Assembly (NCBI GenBank): GCA_011947345.1
Contig: JAAVTG010000077.1
Location: 62,001-126,000, forward strand
From: Phytophthora quininea
Lineage: Eukaryota; Oomycota; Peronosporomycetes; Peronosporales; Peronosporaceae
Direction: 5' to 3'
DNA: 64,000 bases
Shown here: piece after piece, positions 33,447-44,942 of the stretch
How positions within the stretch are numbered: the first letter of the stretch is position 1
Layout: every line of letters starts with the position of its first letter
The notes under the pieces: generated by a model
The model's database searches: none
What the model was told of the DNA's origin: nothing
Seen by the model: only the letters and a program-made list of their open reading frames with translations
Position numbers and translations under genes: made by a program

Positions 33447-36400
33447 TCAGCGATACTGCTGTTGTTGGAGCTGCTCTCGTCGCTGCTTTTGCTGGAGACG
33501 TCGAGCCTGCAAAGCAATGCGAAGACAAGAAATGTGTTAGTTTACGGAGAACAAGTGGCATCGGAAGTCAAGGCGCACCTTTTCCTGCTCGCGCAGTTCG
33601 TCCAGCCGCTGTCGTCGTCTGCGAATCATTTCCTCCTGTCGCTTTCGCTCCACAACTTCGGGGAGTTGGTGGTAAAGCCGACGGCTGCGTTCCTTCATCT
33701 CACGGCTAGAGATCTTGGCGCGCGAGCCGCTGGCCAGACGATCAAGTAAGCTTTGTTTGGCTGGGGGCAGAGGTGCTGGGGAGCTCTGAGCACTGCGTTC
33801 AGGAGGGCTTTGAGCACTTTTACGACCTCTCGTGAGGCTATTACGACTCTCGTCGTCACCACCACTCAGTGTCTCGCCTTCTTGCTGCTGTTTCTCTCTC
33901 TGGCGCTTTAATTTGTCACGATGGCTTTCGATCCTGTCGCGAAATCTCGGGTGACGTCGCTGAAAAGCTTCAGCTAATGTCATGCCATCGTTGTCTTCGC
34001 CATGCTCGTCGTTGTTATCATTTTGTCGCTGTGATTTTGAGGTCGGCCTCCGGGGTGATGCTTCGCTGTGGAAAGAAGCTCCACTGCCACTGCTCGAGTC
34101 ACCTCGTTTTCGCTCGTCTTCATCATCAAACATATCATGATTATAGCCCCTTTCAGAGTGATCGGAATGCCCAGAATGGGCTGAGGACGAGTGAGAGTTA
34201 CCCAAGCCGTGATCCAGGCTGTGCAGTGGTGCTGGGGTTGACTCATGTCAAGTGAGCCTACTGGTGGTGGTGGCAGCCGTGCTACCTTTTCCTCAACTGC
34301 CACTACATCAGTTTCAGTCTTGCTTATTGATGAAGATTGCCCACTGTCAGCTGAAGAGTGAGCTGAAGATGACCACTCCATAGGAGCTGGAGGCTTCCTC
34401 ATATCTGTCTTGCCATAGATCATAGCTGGTATCCGAAGATGCAGCGGTAAAGACTGCCCAACCGCCGACGTCATGTTCGTGAGGTAATTGAAATGAGCAT
34501 CCATCGACATGCTCGAATCGGACGCAAAGCTCCTTTCGGATGTGCTGTCGTGTTTAGCTTCCCTGCGCTTGTTTCGCGAGACACCTCTTTGGTTAGTAGG
34601 TGCGCTGTTTCGTGTGTCATCTCGTTGTCGACGCGTGGTGCCAGCAGCAAGGTGTAGCTGAACAGTAAACCCCAAACTGGAAACACCAGAGTCGCTCTCG
34701 GAGACCTCTGAATGCTTGTCGAAGGAAGTATCCGAGTCGATGCTATTACTATGGTAGAGCAGATGAATTCCGGGCCGCTTGCTTTCGACTGTGCTCGTCG
34801 GTAATTGCTGCGCGTGTTGGATACTTAGCCTTTTCTGAATTGAAGACGCCTCAACAATGCTGTTTGAGCTGCTGGAATCCGCTACAGACACTGAAGCGAC
34901 TGAAAACCTTTTTCACCTGTAGACGCGGATTTATGCTGGCAGTGCCGGTTGTCAGCTCCGCGCTTTACAGATTGGCGACTCGAGCGGCGAAAGTCTGCGC
35001 TTCGTGTATTCATTCCAGACACCGACGAGGACGATTCACTTTCCTCACTAGAGAACGCGGATGTACGTCGTGTAGCTCGACTGTGGCTGTTGCCAGTCAT
35101 ATCCTTTCCGCGCCTCACAGATCCACATCTCGAGAGCGCAGGGTCTGCATTGTGCACATTCACTTCGGATGCCAAGGAGTCCGAAAAACTCTGTTCACTA
35201 GACGACACGGACATATGTCGTGTTGCGCGAGTTTGGCGATTGTTAATGCCACCCTCCCGGTGTCCTGAAGATTTAGGAATAGAGCGCTCGAGGTCTGCAC
35301 TGCGTGAATCCGCTGCAGACATCGAAGAGGACGCATCGCTTTCCTCGTTAGAGGACGCGGATGTACGTCGTGCAGCGCGAATTTGCCGTTTGTTAATGCC
35401 ACCCTCTCCGTGTCCTGTAGATTCAGGTATTGAGCGCTCAAGATCTGCGCTGTGTTCAGACATCGAAGAAACCGAGAAACCTCGTTCGCTAAAAGACACA
35501 GATGTACGTCGTGTTGCCTCGGTTAGCCGGTTGGTGTCGTCATGCTCCACATTCGTCGCAGATTGACGTCTGAAATCCTCAGACCCTGGCGTAGCAGGAT
35601 ATTCTCTATGAGCCATGTTTTGGCTGCCACGACCAAGCGAAGAATGCCTCTGCCCTGTGAGCATTCTGCTCATATTTGGCGCCACAAGCTGGACGTCGTA
35701 TTGCTCCAATGCTTGGTTGTCATTGTCAAGTGAATGTGGTTGTTCAGGCACACCACGCTTGGGAAACATGGGTACCAGCTCATTCACAAAGCTGTCGTCG
35801 CCGTGTCCAGGTTGCACCTGATCCAAACTGTCGTCGAAAGAGCTCTGCATGTCGGACGGCGGCAGCGAATACTGGGCTACAGAAGCAGAGGTACTGCTTC
35901 GACGTGCTTGGTAATCGATCTGACGACGATATGGATCGTACGGGTTGACATTTGCTGATGGCTGCGTGCCACCGCTACTAATTGATAGCGGAGAGGATCT
36001 GGCATGGTGCTCTCCTTCCGTTTCATCCTCTTCATCATCACTGGGAATCTCAGACGATGAAAATGATGTGAAATGTTCGTCAATAAATCGCTGAGCTGGA
36101 GTTGGCGGGGCAGGAATCGCTGTTTTACGCTTTCTTCCAGACAACCTCCCGCCGGTATTGTCGTTACTCCTGGCGACGGAATGCACGCGTGTCCGTGAAG
36201 AAAGTGTGGTCGGTACAGATTGGGTTGGCATCGCAGTCTGTGTCGATGAAAGCAATCCACCATCTTCTTCATCAACGCTGGTATCGTCCGATAAGTCTAA
36301 TCGATGAGAGCGCGGTGAAGGCGGCAGCACAATACCTGCAAGTTTCTTCTCGTCCTCTGGGACGCTAAGGTCACGTTCAAAATACTCGAAAGAGTCGTTG

Positions 36401-39154
36401 AGCTTCCGTTGAGTTGCATCCGTCAGCGGGATTGGGGCTGGTGGGGCAGGAATCGATGTTTTATGCCTTCCTCCCGACAAGCTCCCGCCGGCGTCGTCGT
36501 CATTGCTGTTGCCAGAATGCACGCCCATGCGCGAAGAACGTGTGGTCGGCACAGCCTGTTCTGACGTCGCAATCAGTGTCGATGCCGATGGAAATAATCC
36601 ACCATCTTCTTCATCACCGCTGGTGTCGTCCGATAAATCTGACCGGCGAGAGTGTGGCGGGGACACTAAACTACCTGCAAACTTCTTCGATTCTTTCAGA
36701 ATGTTGGGTACCTGCCCAATGACACCACTTCCGACAGACTCGGAATCACTATCATTTGAAAAGAAACTCTTCTTTGACTCTGGCGTTGCATGCTCCTGTG
36801 CAACCTGCCTCGGCCGGTAGCCTTGTGGTGGGGCTTGCGCTGTGGGTGTCTTATTCTCGTGAAAGCTATCAGCAAAGCTATCAGAAAAATGCGATGGTAT
36901 TCCACCTTCTGAAGCACTCGACGAAAAGAAATCAATCGCGTCCTGAGCTCCACCACTGCCAAGAACTTCACGAGGTGATGTGTGATTCTTTACGAAAGAA
37001 GCACCAGATTCGTCAAGTAAAAGAGAACGCTTTCCACCTTCTGAGCCTGACGATGATAGAGACGTCGAACGTCGCGGACGGTTCATTAAACGACCGTCAC
37101 GCTCGTTCAGCGTTCGAAAGTCCAAAACTTCTTGAAGACGGTCTTCTATTCGTTGGATGGGGCTATTTGCACGACCTGACTGGTAGCGAGTAATTGAATC
37201 CCCTTCTTCGCTGTCAGTCCCTTCAGGTCTTTCTTCGGCGCTCTCATACCTACCATGGCGACGCATCATGACGTCCGGCGCCACTTTAGTACCGTGTGTA
37301 TGAGCCATTGCATCCTGATCAGTTTTTCTGGGGACACTGCCTAGAAGCCGGTCCATTTCGTCCAACAACAAACTCTTCTCGTCTTCAGTAATGCTTGTCA
37401 ATCGCTTGTTACCATCTTCTTCTGCTCTCTTATCGCGATGCGAATTCAAAGGCACTCCATCAACCTCAAATGCAGTATCCCCATCCAAATGATCTCGTGA
37501 CTCCCCTTCATTCGTGTCCATAACGCCATCTCCTACCGGTCTTTTCACTCGTTCGCCAGCTTGTCTTGATGTAGCCTCTCCTTCCCCAGTGTACTCGAAA
37601 GAGTCGCTGAGCTTACGTTGATTTGCGTCCTTCAGTTTGGTTGTGTGCTTAACTCCATGCTCTGCTCTAGGAACTGTTGACGGAATCATCGTTGGTTTTG
37701 CCGAGGTTGCTGCCCAAAGCAATCCGCCATCTTCTTCGTCCATACTGTCATGGGAAAACCTGATCGGCGAGAGTGCGGCGGGGACACGTCCACAATATCT
37801 CGTGGCTTCCCTCCTTCTTTTGTGCCCATGACGCCACCTCTCGCTGGCCCAGCAAGCTCATCATGTTTACCTTTCACGCGATCTCCAATGGATCTTGATG
37901 TAGCCTCTTCTTCTTCAATGTACTCGACAGAGTCGCTGAACTTACCTTGCTTCAGCTTGATTGTGTGCTTAACCCCGCCTTCTGTTTTTCTCACACCAGC
38001 TCGCTGCGGCTCCGCTTCTGCAGAACCAACCGACTGAACATCATCCTCCGACTCCATCGAAAATACTGATAGATCCATCGAATCCTCGTCGCCCAAGCCA
38101 AGCAACTGCGCAAACGCTCGCTCCGCCATTCGCTCCGGGTCTTCTTCTTGCATCCCATCTGCGCCGACACCATTCAACGGATAGTCATCATCGCCTGTAA
38201 CGTACAGCCCTCGTTGATGCCGCTCCATCTTATCCACCAGTGCAAGCCATTCGAGAGCTTGCTGTCCCTGCTGCCGGGCTGTAACATCATCCAACGCAGC
38301 CCGCCCACGCTGCTCCGCGGTCTCTACCTGTTCCTCCATCACCACTCTATCTCGTTCCCGCTTTCTATCCATCTCGTCTCTATACTTTCTTGCTTCTTCT
38401 TCCCCAAGCTTCGCAGTTGGGTGCTTCCTGTTGTGCTTAATCACTGTCACAAACGGTCTCTCCGCGTCATCTCGAGGTCTTACACAATGTGTCCTCGAAT
38501 ACTGGTATGACACATCTTTCTCGTGCGGTCGCTTGGTCACAAACACCTCTTCGGCACTGTGCAGCTTCCTCAGCCGTTCAATCTCTGCGCTATCTTTCTC
38601 TCGTTGCAGAGCCAGCTCTTGCTCCCTTTGGCGCGCTCACTAGCTTGCAGTCTCTGCTTGCCGCTGAGTTCCTTGAGTCTTAGCAGGTTCTGCTCCACTT
38701 GGCGTCGTCTTTCGGTCCTCAGCAGTTCCTGTTCCCGCCTCGCTTCTTCAGCCTGCTGGATCCGTTGTCTGCCAGTCACTTGACTGTTGTATTGCCACTT
38801 GAGCTGCTCCAATTGGGCCTGCTCCATCAACTCCAGCAGCTTCTGCCTCGCGTTGCGCTGCGCCGTGCCCATGCTCTGCAGAGAGTGTTGGTAGCGTCGA
38901 TGTAGCTCCGTCAGAAGCGTCTGCTGCTCCCGACTCAGCTGCCGGCGGGTCTTCTTGGCCTTCTGGAGCAGCAGACTCTGCAGGTTGGCGCGGTATCGCG
39001 CTGTCACTTGCTGCGCCAGACGCTTCTCCTGTGCGCGCACGGCCAGCAGCCGCTGCCGTCGACGCGCCGCTTCATCCTGCCGGGAGTAGAGCTCGATCTC
39101 CCCGGAGCTGAGCGGAATCTGCCCCAGCGAAGCGCCCGTCCGCGCAGAGGTCAT
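33447..39154 (-). CDS. CEP295-like centriolar protein with C-terminal ALMS motif
   Basis: Centriole-to-centrosome conversion/stability factor of the CEP295/Ana1 type. Starts at ATG 39154. Residues about 15-90 (LSSGEIELYSRQDEAARRRQ, LAVRAQEKRLAQQV, YQHSLQSMGTAQRNAR) follow the CEP295 N-terminus in order, as do FVTKRPHEKD and the later ERD/E-rich helices. The middle 1,000 residues are Ser/Asp/Glu-rich and contain repeats. The C-terminus has TLAEAFQRRHPRFRDRIESH and RSRRLYHQLPEVVERKRQEE, the ALMS motif shared by CEP295, ALMS1 and C10orf90. The last exon is 33447-33506, after a 72-bp intron (33507-33578). Frame breaks lie near 38560, 37740, 34890 and 34235. It fits an organism that builds basal bodies for zoospore flagella. 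Confidence 0.75.
34905..35530 (-). repeat. About 50-residue tandem repeats in the CEP295-like protein (4 units)
   Basis: Four units of roughly 150 bp share R-A-[TA]-R-x-x-S-x-S-x-E-x-[SG] starts: TRRTSVSFSERGF, ARRTSASSNEESD, TRHMSVSSSEQSF and TRRTSAFSSEESE. Three units also share SRSADLERSIP(E/K)S and GHxEGGIN(K/N)RQ. The DNA is similar enough between units to suggest recent unequal exchange. Confidence 0.7.
36240..37960 (-). repeat. Second repeat set in the CEP295-like protein
   Basis: Three copies of a composite unit. PPHSRRxDLSDDTSxDEEDG occurs near 37760-37720, 36660-36600 and 36310-36250. QRKLxDSFEY or its variant KFSDSVEY occurs near 37940, 37600 and 36400. KTxIPAPPxP occurs near 36450 and 36120. 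Order and spacing are partly kept, indicating duplication of a block of about 300-350 bp. Confidence 0.65.
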
Positions 39155-39343
39155 GGTCTACTCTGCAAAATTCAAAAATGGTTCAGTGTACCAAAACAAA
39201 GTAGCCATTTCCACAGGCAAAGGCAACTTCTGCTTCAACGTGCGTGGTATTGATACATGCAAGTTTTCGTTGGCGATTTCTGCCTCGGAAACACATAGTT
39301 ACGTCTGTGATTTCATCCTACGGCGCAATAAACACTTGTGCAA

Positions 39344-41326
39344 TTACAACGACTTGCCCACCAGCGCCGAGCGCATGGCGCTGATCAGCACGGGCACGAC
39401 TTCTGGCTCGGCCAGGGTGGACATGTCGCCCAGCGAGTCCTCCTCGCCGTGCGAGATCTTGCGCAGCACACGGCGCACGATCTTGCCGCTGCGCGTCTTC
39501 GGGAGATCAGGCACCATCACGATGATGTCGGGCGCCGCGAACGCGCCGATCTTGGCGCGTACCTCCATCACGAGGGCCTTCTCGATGTCCGGGGTGGGCT
39601 CCGTACCGTCCACCAGCGTCACGTAGCAGCAGATGCCTTCGCCCTTAATACGGTGCGGGATGCCGATCACCGCTGCCTCCGCGACGTGTGCGTGGCCGAC
39701 AAGTGTGCTCTCCAACTCCGCCGTGCCGATACGGTGGCCCGAAGTGCACAACACGTCGTCAATACGACCGGTAATGAAGTAGTAGCCGTCCTTGTCACGA
39801 CGACAGCCGTCACCGGTGAAGTACAGGCCCTTGTGAGACGCGGTGTACACTTGCAAGTATCGGTTGTGGTCGCCGTACACGGTACGGGCCATTCCAGGCC
39901 ATGGGGAACGAATGCAGAGCTGGCCTTCGACATTGTTACCCAGAATCTCGTTGCCGTGCTCGTCCGTCACCACAAAGTCAATGCCGAAGAATGGCTTCGA
40001 GCACGAGCCCGGCTTCATGGCGATGGCACCCGGGAGGCCGACACCAATGTGCCCACCGGTCTCCGTCTGCCAATACGTGTCGACAATGTAACATTGACGG
40101 TTGCCAACGGCTTCGTAGTACCATTTCCACGCTTCGGGGTTAATGGGCTCGCCGACACTGCCGAGCACCTTCAGGCTGGACAAGTCGTACTCGCGGAGTT
40201 TAGCGTCTCCACGAGCCATTAGAGCACGGATAGCAGTAGGCGCCGTGTAGAACTTGGTCACCTTGTGACGCTCGATCAAATCCCAATAGCGGCCATGGTG
40301 CGGATACATCGGCGTGCTCTCGAACATCACGGTGGTGACGCCATTGGCAAGAGGACCGTACACGATGTAGCTGTGTCCCGTGATCCAACCGCAGTCAGCG
40401 ACACAGGCAAAGACGTCGTCGTCGTGGATGTCGAACGCGTACTTGGCAGTCATCATGGCGTAAAGCAAGTAGCCGGCGGTCGTGTGGGCGATACCCTTGG
40501 GGGTGCCGGTCGAGCCGGACGTGTACAGGATGAACATGAGGTCCTCCGAGTTCATGAACTCGGCGGGGCAGTACGGCCGGTGGCGCAGCAGCTCCTCGCT
40601 CATGTCGACATCAATCGACGAGTTGAGCTTCACCTCCGGGTTGTTGGTGCGCTTGAACACAAACACCTTCTGCACGAAGTCGAGACCGTCAAGAGCCACG
40701 TCCACTGTCTTCTTCAACGGAAGCGTGCGGCCACCACGACGACCCTCGTCGGCAGTGAAGACCCACTTGGTCTTGGCGTCGACCACGCGGTCGCGGAGGG
40801 CGTCGGCCGACAGACCGGCGAACACCATGCTGTGGGCGGCACCCAGACGCGTGCAGGCCAGCATGACGAAGATGGTCTCCGGGATCATAGGCATGTAGAG
40901 CGCCACGGTATCACCCTTCTTGACGCCGGCGTGCTTCATGGCGTTGGCGACACGGCAGGTTTCCTCCAACAGCTCCAGGTAAGAGATGTTGCGGCCTTCG
41001 CCGATCTCGTCGGCCTCCCAGATGATGGCGGTCTTGTGCGGGTGCTTCTTGACATGTCGGTCGATGCAATTAACGCTCACGTTCAGCTGGCCGTTAAGGA
41101 ACCAGGCGACGTCGCCCTTGGCGATGCTGCCGACCACGGTCTGGTCGAAGTCGCGGAACCAGTCGAGGTTCTCGCGAGCAAGTTCGCCCCAGAAACCGGC
41201 GGGGTCCTCGAGAGAGCGCTTGTGCATGGCCTCATACTGCTCGAAGCTGCCGACGTGCGCCGACTTGGCTAGTTCGTCGTTGACCGGGTAGAACCCGTTG
41301 TAGCTGATGCCCGCGATGTCGCCCAT
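39344..41326 (-). CDS. ACS: Acetyl-CoA synthetase (AMP-forming), copy 1
   Basis: Activates acetate to acetyl-CoA via acetyl-AMP. This is the only intact copy: 660 aa from ATG 41326 (MGDIAGISYNGFYP) with no break. Motifs are the A3 loop [23 protein letters not shown], the hinge region [18 protein letters not shown], and the A10 segment [12 protein letters not shown] with the catalytic, acetylation-prone Lys. No targeting peptide, so probably cytosolic. It is the most divergent of the four copies. The frame is open a further 33 codons upstream without an ATG that looks better. Confidence 0.95.
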   Translation of the reverse strand: MGDIAGISYNGFYPVNDELAKSAHVGSFEQYEAMHKRSLEDPAGFWGELARENLDWFRDFDQTVVGSIAKGDVAWFLNGQLNVSVNCIDRHVKKHPHKTAIIWEADEIGEGRNISYLELLEETCRVANAMKHAGVKKGDTVALYMPMIPETIFVMLACTRLGAAHSMVFAGLSADALRDRVVDAKTKWVFTADEGRRGGRTLPLKKTVDVALDGLDFVQKVFVFKRTNNPEVKLNSSIDVDMSEELLRHRPYCPAEFMNSEDLMFILYTSGSTGTPKGIAHTTAGYLLYAMMTAKYAFDIHDDDVFACVADCGWITGHSYIVYGPLANGVTTVMFESTPMYPHHGRYWDLIERHKVTKFYTAPTAIRALMARGDAKLREYDLSSLKVLGSVGEPINPEAWKWYYEAVGNRQCYIVDTYWQTETGGHIGVGLPGAIAMKPGSCSKPFFGIDFVVTDEHGNEILGNNVEGQLCIRSPWPGMARTVYGDHNRYLQVYTASHKGLYFTGDGCRRDKDGYYFITGRIDDVLCTSGHRIGTAELESTLVGHAHVAEAAVIGIPHRIKGEGICCYVTLVDGTEPTPDIEKALVMEVRAKIGAFAAPDIIVMVPDLPKTRSGKIVRRVLRKISHGEEDSLGDMSTLAEPEVVPVLISAMRSALVGKSL

Positions 41327-42348
41327 GCTGCACTTCCGATTGTGACGCTGGAGAGCGCGAAATGTGGGGCCCGCATGAGGCTGAGCACCGACGCAAGCAC
41401 GTCGAGCGCGACGGCCTGCAGCCACCCCTTCTCTGCTAGCAGGTACAGCTCCTGTCTATGACCTTCTGCGTCATCGCTGCTCCGCTCTGGGCGCTTCGCA
41501 GCCCCACCTCGAACTCGCAGAGCCCCAGAGCGCTTGAACGCCGCCACGACATCATTCCTCGCTGCTGAGAACGGATTTCGCGGCCTGATCGCATGTGCAA
41601 CGTCCCTGCCTGGATGGGAAGCGCACTTGTTGCGTTTGCAGCGCTGTCGTCGAGAAACCTGGGGCGCTGAATGCCCGCCAGCGACCTCGAACCTCGAAGT
41701 CTTCCCGACCTGCTCTGTTAAACGTTTGAGTTCGCCGCTCTTTAACTTCCAGGATCACTGGAAGTCAAGCTCCGCGCGCAGTCCTTGTGCGGGACTCGAA
41801 GCATGTCTCGCGTGCAATCGACAGGCCGGAGCTGCTAAAGCGCGGCCAGCAGCAACTAACGAACCGCGGCTTGACACGCAAGGGAACCTCAACGGCATGC
41901 TTGCTGGCGTGGCTGGAGTAACGGAGAATATCTAGCGAGAAGCATTCGTCTCCATGCGACCTTCTTCCTAGCTTCCAGCACTGCATGAGACTTTAGATAA
42001 GTGAAACTTTCGCCACGCTATGCCGGACTTGCTTCAGGATCGGCTTTAGCACGAGACAGGCGCTTCAGAACTGAAGCAATGACGCCGCGCGCTGACGCGT
42101 GGATGCGCTGCATGACGCGAGCGAGCGACGAGCAAGCACCGTCGATGACACGGCAATTAATTCAAGGTTCTAGGCGCCCTCGAAGTTGTAGGCGAACAGC
42201 CTGGACCGCTGGGACTCGAGCAAGAGGAGACAACGATCGTTTTCATTTTCAGAATTCAAAGTGCACCGAAGCAACAGCGACTGCAGCGAGCGGGGCGGGG
42301 ACGCTACTACCGATAGACGAACACAGCTAGAGGAGGGGTCTGGAGAAC
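41327..42348. other. Intergenic between acetyl-CoA synthetase copies 1 and 2
   Basis: About 1 kb; holds the copy 1 promoter and the copy 2 3' end. No gene or repeat is recognised. Confidence 0.4.
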
Positions 42349-44332
42349 TTATAAGGACTTGCCGACGAGCGCCGCCTTCGTGTTGGTGATCAAGATCGGC
42401 ACGACCGACGGGTCCGCGAGCGTGGACACGTCGCCCAGCGAACCTTCCTCACCGTGCGAGATCTTGCGCAGCACACGCCGCATGATCTTGCCACTACGTG
42501 TCTTGGGCAGACCCGGCACCAGCACGATCAAGTCGGGAGACGCGAACGCACCGATGTGAGCGCGCACCTGCTGCACCAGCTCCTTCTCCACCTCTTTCGA
42601 CGGCTTGACACCCTCCACTAGAGTGACGTAGCAGCAGATACCCTCACCCTTGATACGGTGGGGAATACCGATCACTGCTGCCTCAGCAACGACACTGTGC
42701 GCCACGAGAGTGTTCTCTACTTCAGCCGTGCCGATCCGGTGCCCGGAAGTGCAAAGCACGTCGTCGATGCGGCCGGTGATGAAGTAGTAGCCGTCCTTGT
42801 CGCGGCGGCAACCATCGCCTGTGAAGTAGAGACCCTTGTGCGTCGCCATGTACGTGAGCAAGTATCGGTTGTGGTTGCCGTATACGGTACGGGCCATGCC
42901 AGGCCACGGCTTGCGGATGCAAAGCTGGCCTTCGACGTCGTTGCCCTTGATCTCGTTGCCGTTCTCATCAGTGACGACAAAGTCGATGCCGAAGAACGGC
43001 TTGGTGCAGGAACCAGGCTTCATCGGGGTCGCACCTGGAAGACCCACGCCAATGTGCCCACCCGTCTCCGTCTGCCAGTATGTGTCCGCGATGTAGCACT
43101 GGCGGTTGCCCACCACCTCGTAGTACCATTTCCACGCCTCCGGGTTAATCGGTTCACCAACACTTCCGAGGATCTTCAAGCTGGAGAGGTCGTACTCCTT
43201 GATCTTATCGTTGCCGCGGGCCATCAGCGCACGGATTGCTGTGGGAGCAGTGTAGAACTTGGTCACCTTGTGGCGCTGGATCAAATCCCAGTATCGGCCG
43301 TGGTCAGGGTACATGGGAGTACTCTCAAACATCAGTGTGGTGACACCGTTCGCGAGCGGTCCGTAGATGATGTAGCTGTGTCCAGTGATCCAGCCTGCAT
43401 CAGCGACGCAGGCGTAGATGTCCTCGTGCTGCAAGTCGAACGTGTACTTGCAAGTGATCATGGCGTAGAGAAGATATCCAGCCGTGGTGTGTGCGATACC
43501 CTTAGGAGCACCAGTCGATCCCGATGTGTACAAGATGAACATCAGATCTTCTGCGTTCATGAACTCTGCAGCGCAGTAAGGTCGGTGGCGCTTCATCTCG
43601 TCGTCCATATCAATGTCGATCTTGGGATTCATCTTCACCTCGGGGTTGCGCGTGCGCTTGAAGACGAATACGTTGCGGACAAAGTCAAGTCCGTCGACGG
43701 CAACGTCCACAATCTGCTTGAGCGGTAGCGTGCGGCCGCCACGCTTGCCCTCATCGGAAGTGAACACCCACTGGGTGTTGGCGTCAACGAGACGGTCCCT
43801 CAATGCATCCGCCGAGAAGCCCGCGAACACGACGCTGTGCACGGCACCGATACGTGTGCAAGCCAGCATGACGAAGGCGATCTCCGGGATCATGGGCATG
43901 TAGATGGCCACCGTGTCGCCGCTTCTTGACGCCGGCGTGCTTCATGGCATTCGCAACTCTGCAAGTCTCCTCCAGCAGCTCCGTGTAGGTAATTTCACGG
44001 CCCTGGCCGATCTCGTCGGCCTCCCAAATGATGGCCACTTTGTCTGCGTGTTTCTTGACATGTCGGTCGATGCAGTTGACGCTCACGTTGATCTGGCCGT
44101 TGAGGAACCAGGCCACGTCGCCCTTGTTCACGGTGCCCACGACGCTCTGGTCGAAGTCGCGGAACCAGTCGAGGTTCTCACGAGCCAGCTCTCCCCAGAA
44201 GTTCTCGGGGTCTTCGAGCGAGCGCTTGTACATGGCCTCGTACTGCTCGATGCCCTTGATGTGGGCCTTCTTGGCGAGCTCGTCGAACGGCGGGTAGACT
44301 CCGTTGACGCTGACGCCGGCGCTGTCGCCCAT
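42349..44332 (-). CDS. ACS: Acetyl-CoA synthetase (AMP-forming), copy 2
   Basis: Starts at ATG 44332 (MGDSAGVSVNGVYPPFDELA). One frame break near 43920, where the sibling copies read K-(K/R)-G-D-T-V: the DNA has CGGC where CGCGGC restores the frame, a lost CG unit. With two bases added it encodes 661 aa. [11 protein letters not shown], the TETGG loop and [12 protein letters not shown] are intact. It is closer to copies 3 and 4 than to copy 1, and lies in tandem with copy 1 and divergent from copy 3. Confidence 0.9.
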
Positions 44333-44942
44333 GGTTGAAAGGGAGGTTGGTACGGGGGAGGGCGGAGGCGAGGAAAGCTGGGCACTCGGCGGAGCAAATT
44401 GGATTGTGGTGCTGTTTGCTCCGAGTCGTCTTCAGATTCCTGGCCGTTATGCTTGCACCAGTTGCAGGGTAAGATGCGGAGTTCCAGCCGTGTACCAGTG
44501 TACCAAGTTGAACTATAAAGCGGATGGCTGCAGTCTGTATTCGTGGGTTTGTATTTCAGGGAATACTCGGTTCAAAGTCGATAAAGTCACTATTACTATC
44601 CCTTTAGAAAGGCATTGCCAGGAGGGAAGCAAGTTAACGGTCGCCATTGCGTTTCAACGGCCAGGAGTTAAACAGGGTATTCTGCTGACACGCAAATGAC
44701 TTCAACGTGTTGCCGGCATTGCGTTCCTCCCCACATGACCGCCGAAACGCAAGACGAGCTCGAGCTTGTCCTCGAGGCACTCGCTGCTGCTGACGGAAGG
44801 AAGCAGATGCATGTACTCCGTGTCGAAAACTTCAGAGCTGAACCAAATGCGCGATTAACGGATTGTCCACCGCTTGCGATCCTCTCGGGCTGACCATGTA
44901 AACACTCCTCGATGAAGGTGTTGTTGGGCGCCCCCATGTGAA
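44333..44942. other. Unique part of the divergent gap between acetyl-CoA synthetase copies 2 and 3
   Basis: 610 bp upstream of copy 2 and outside the palindrome arm. It carries no recognised gene. Confidence 0.4.

Noticed and set aside
34905..35530. Tandem repeats considered as a CRISPR-like or satellite array
   Set aside because: Units are about 150 bp, in frame and translated as part of the CEP295-like protein; no spacer-repeat pattern.
41296..41326. Upstream extension of acetyl-CoA synthetase copy 1 as a targeting peptide
   Set aside because: The 33 extra codons lack an ATG start and are not shared by copies 2-4, which all begin MGDxAG.
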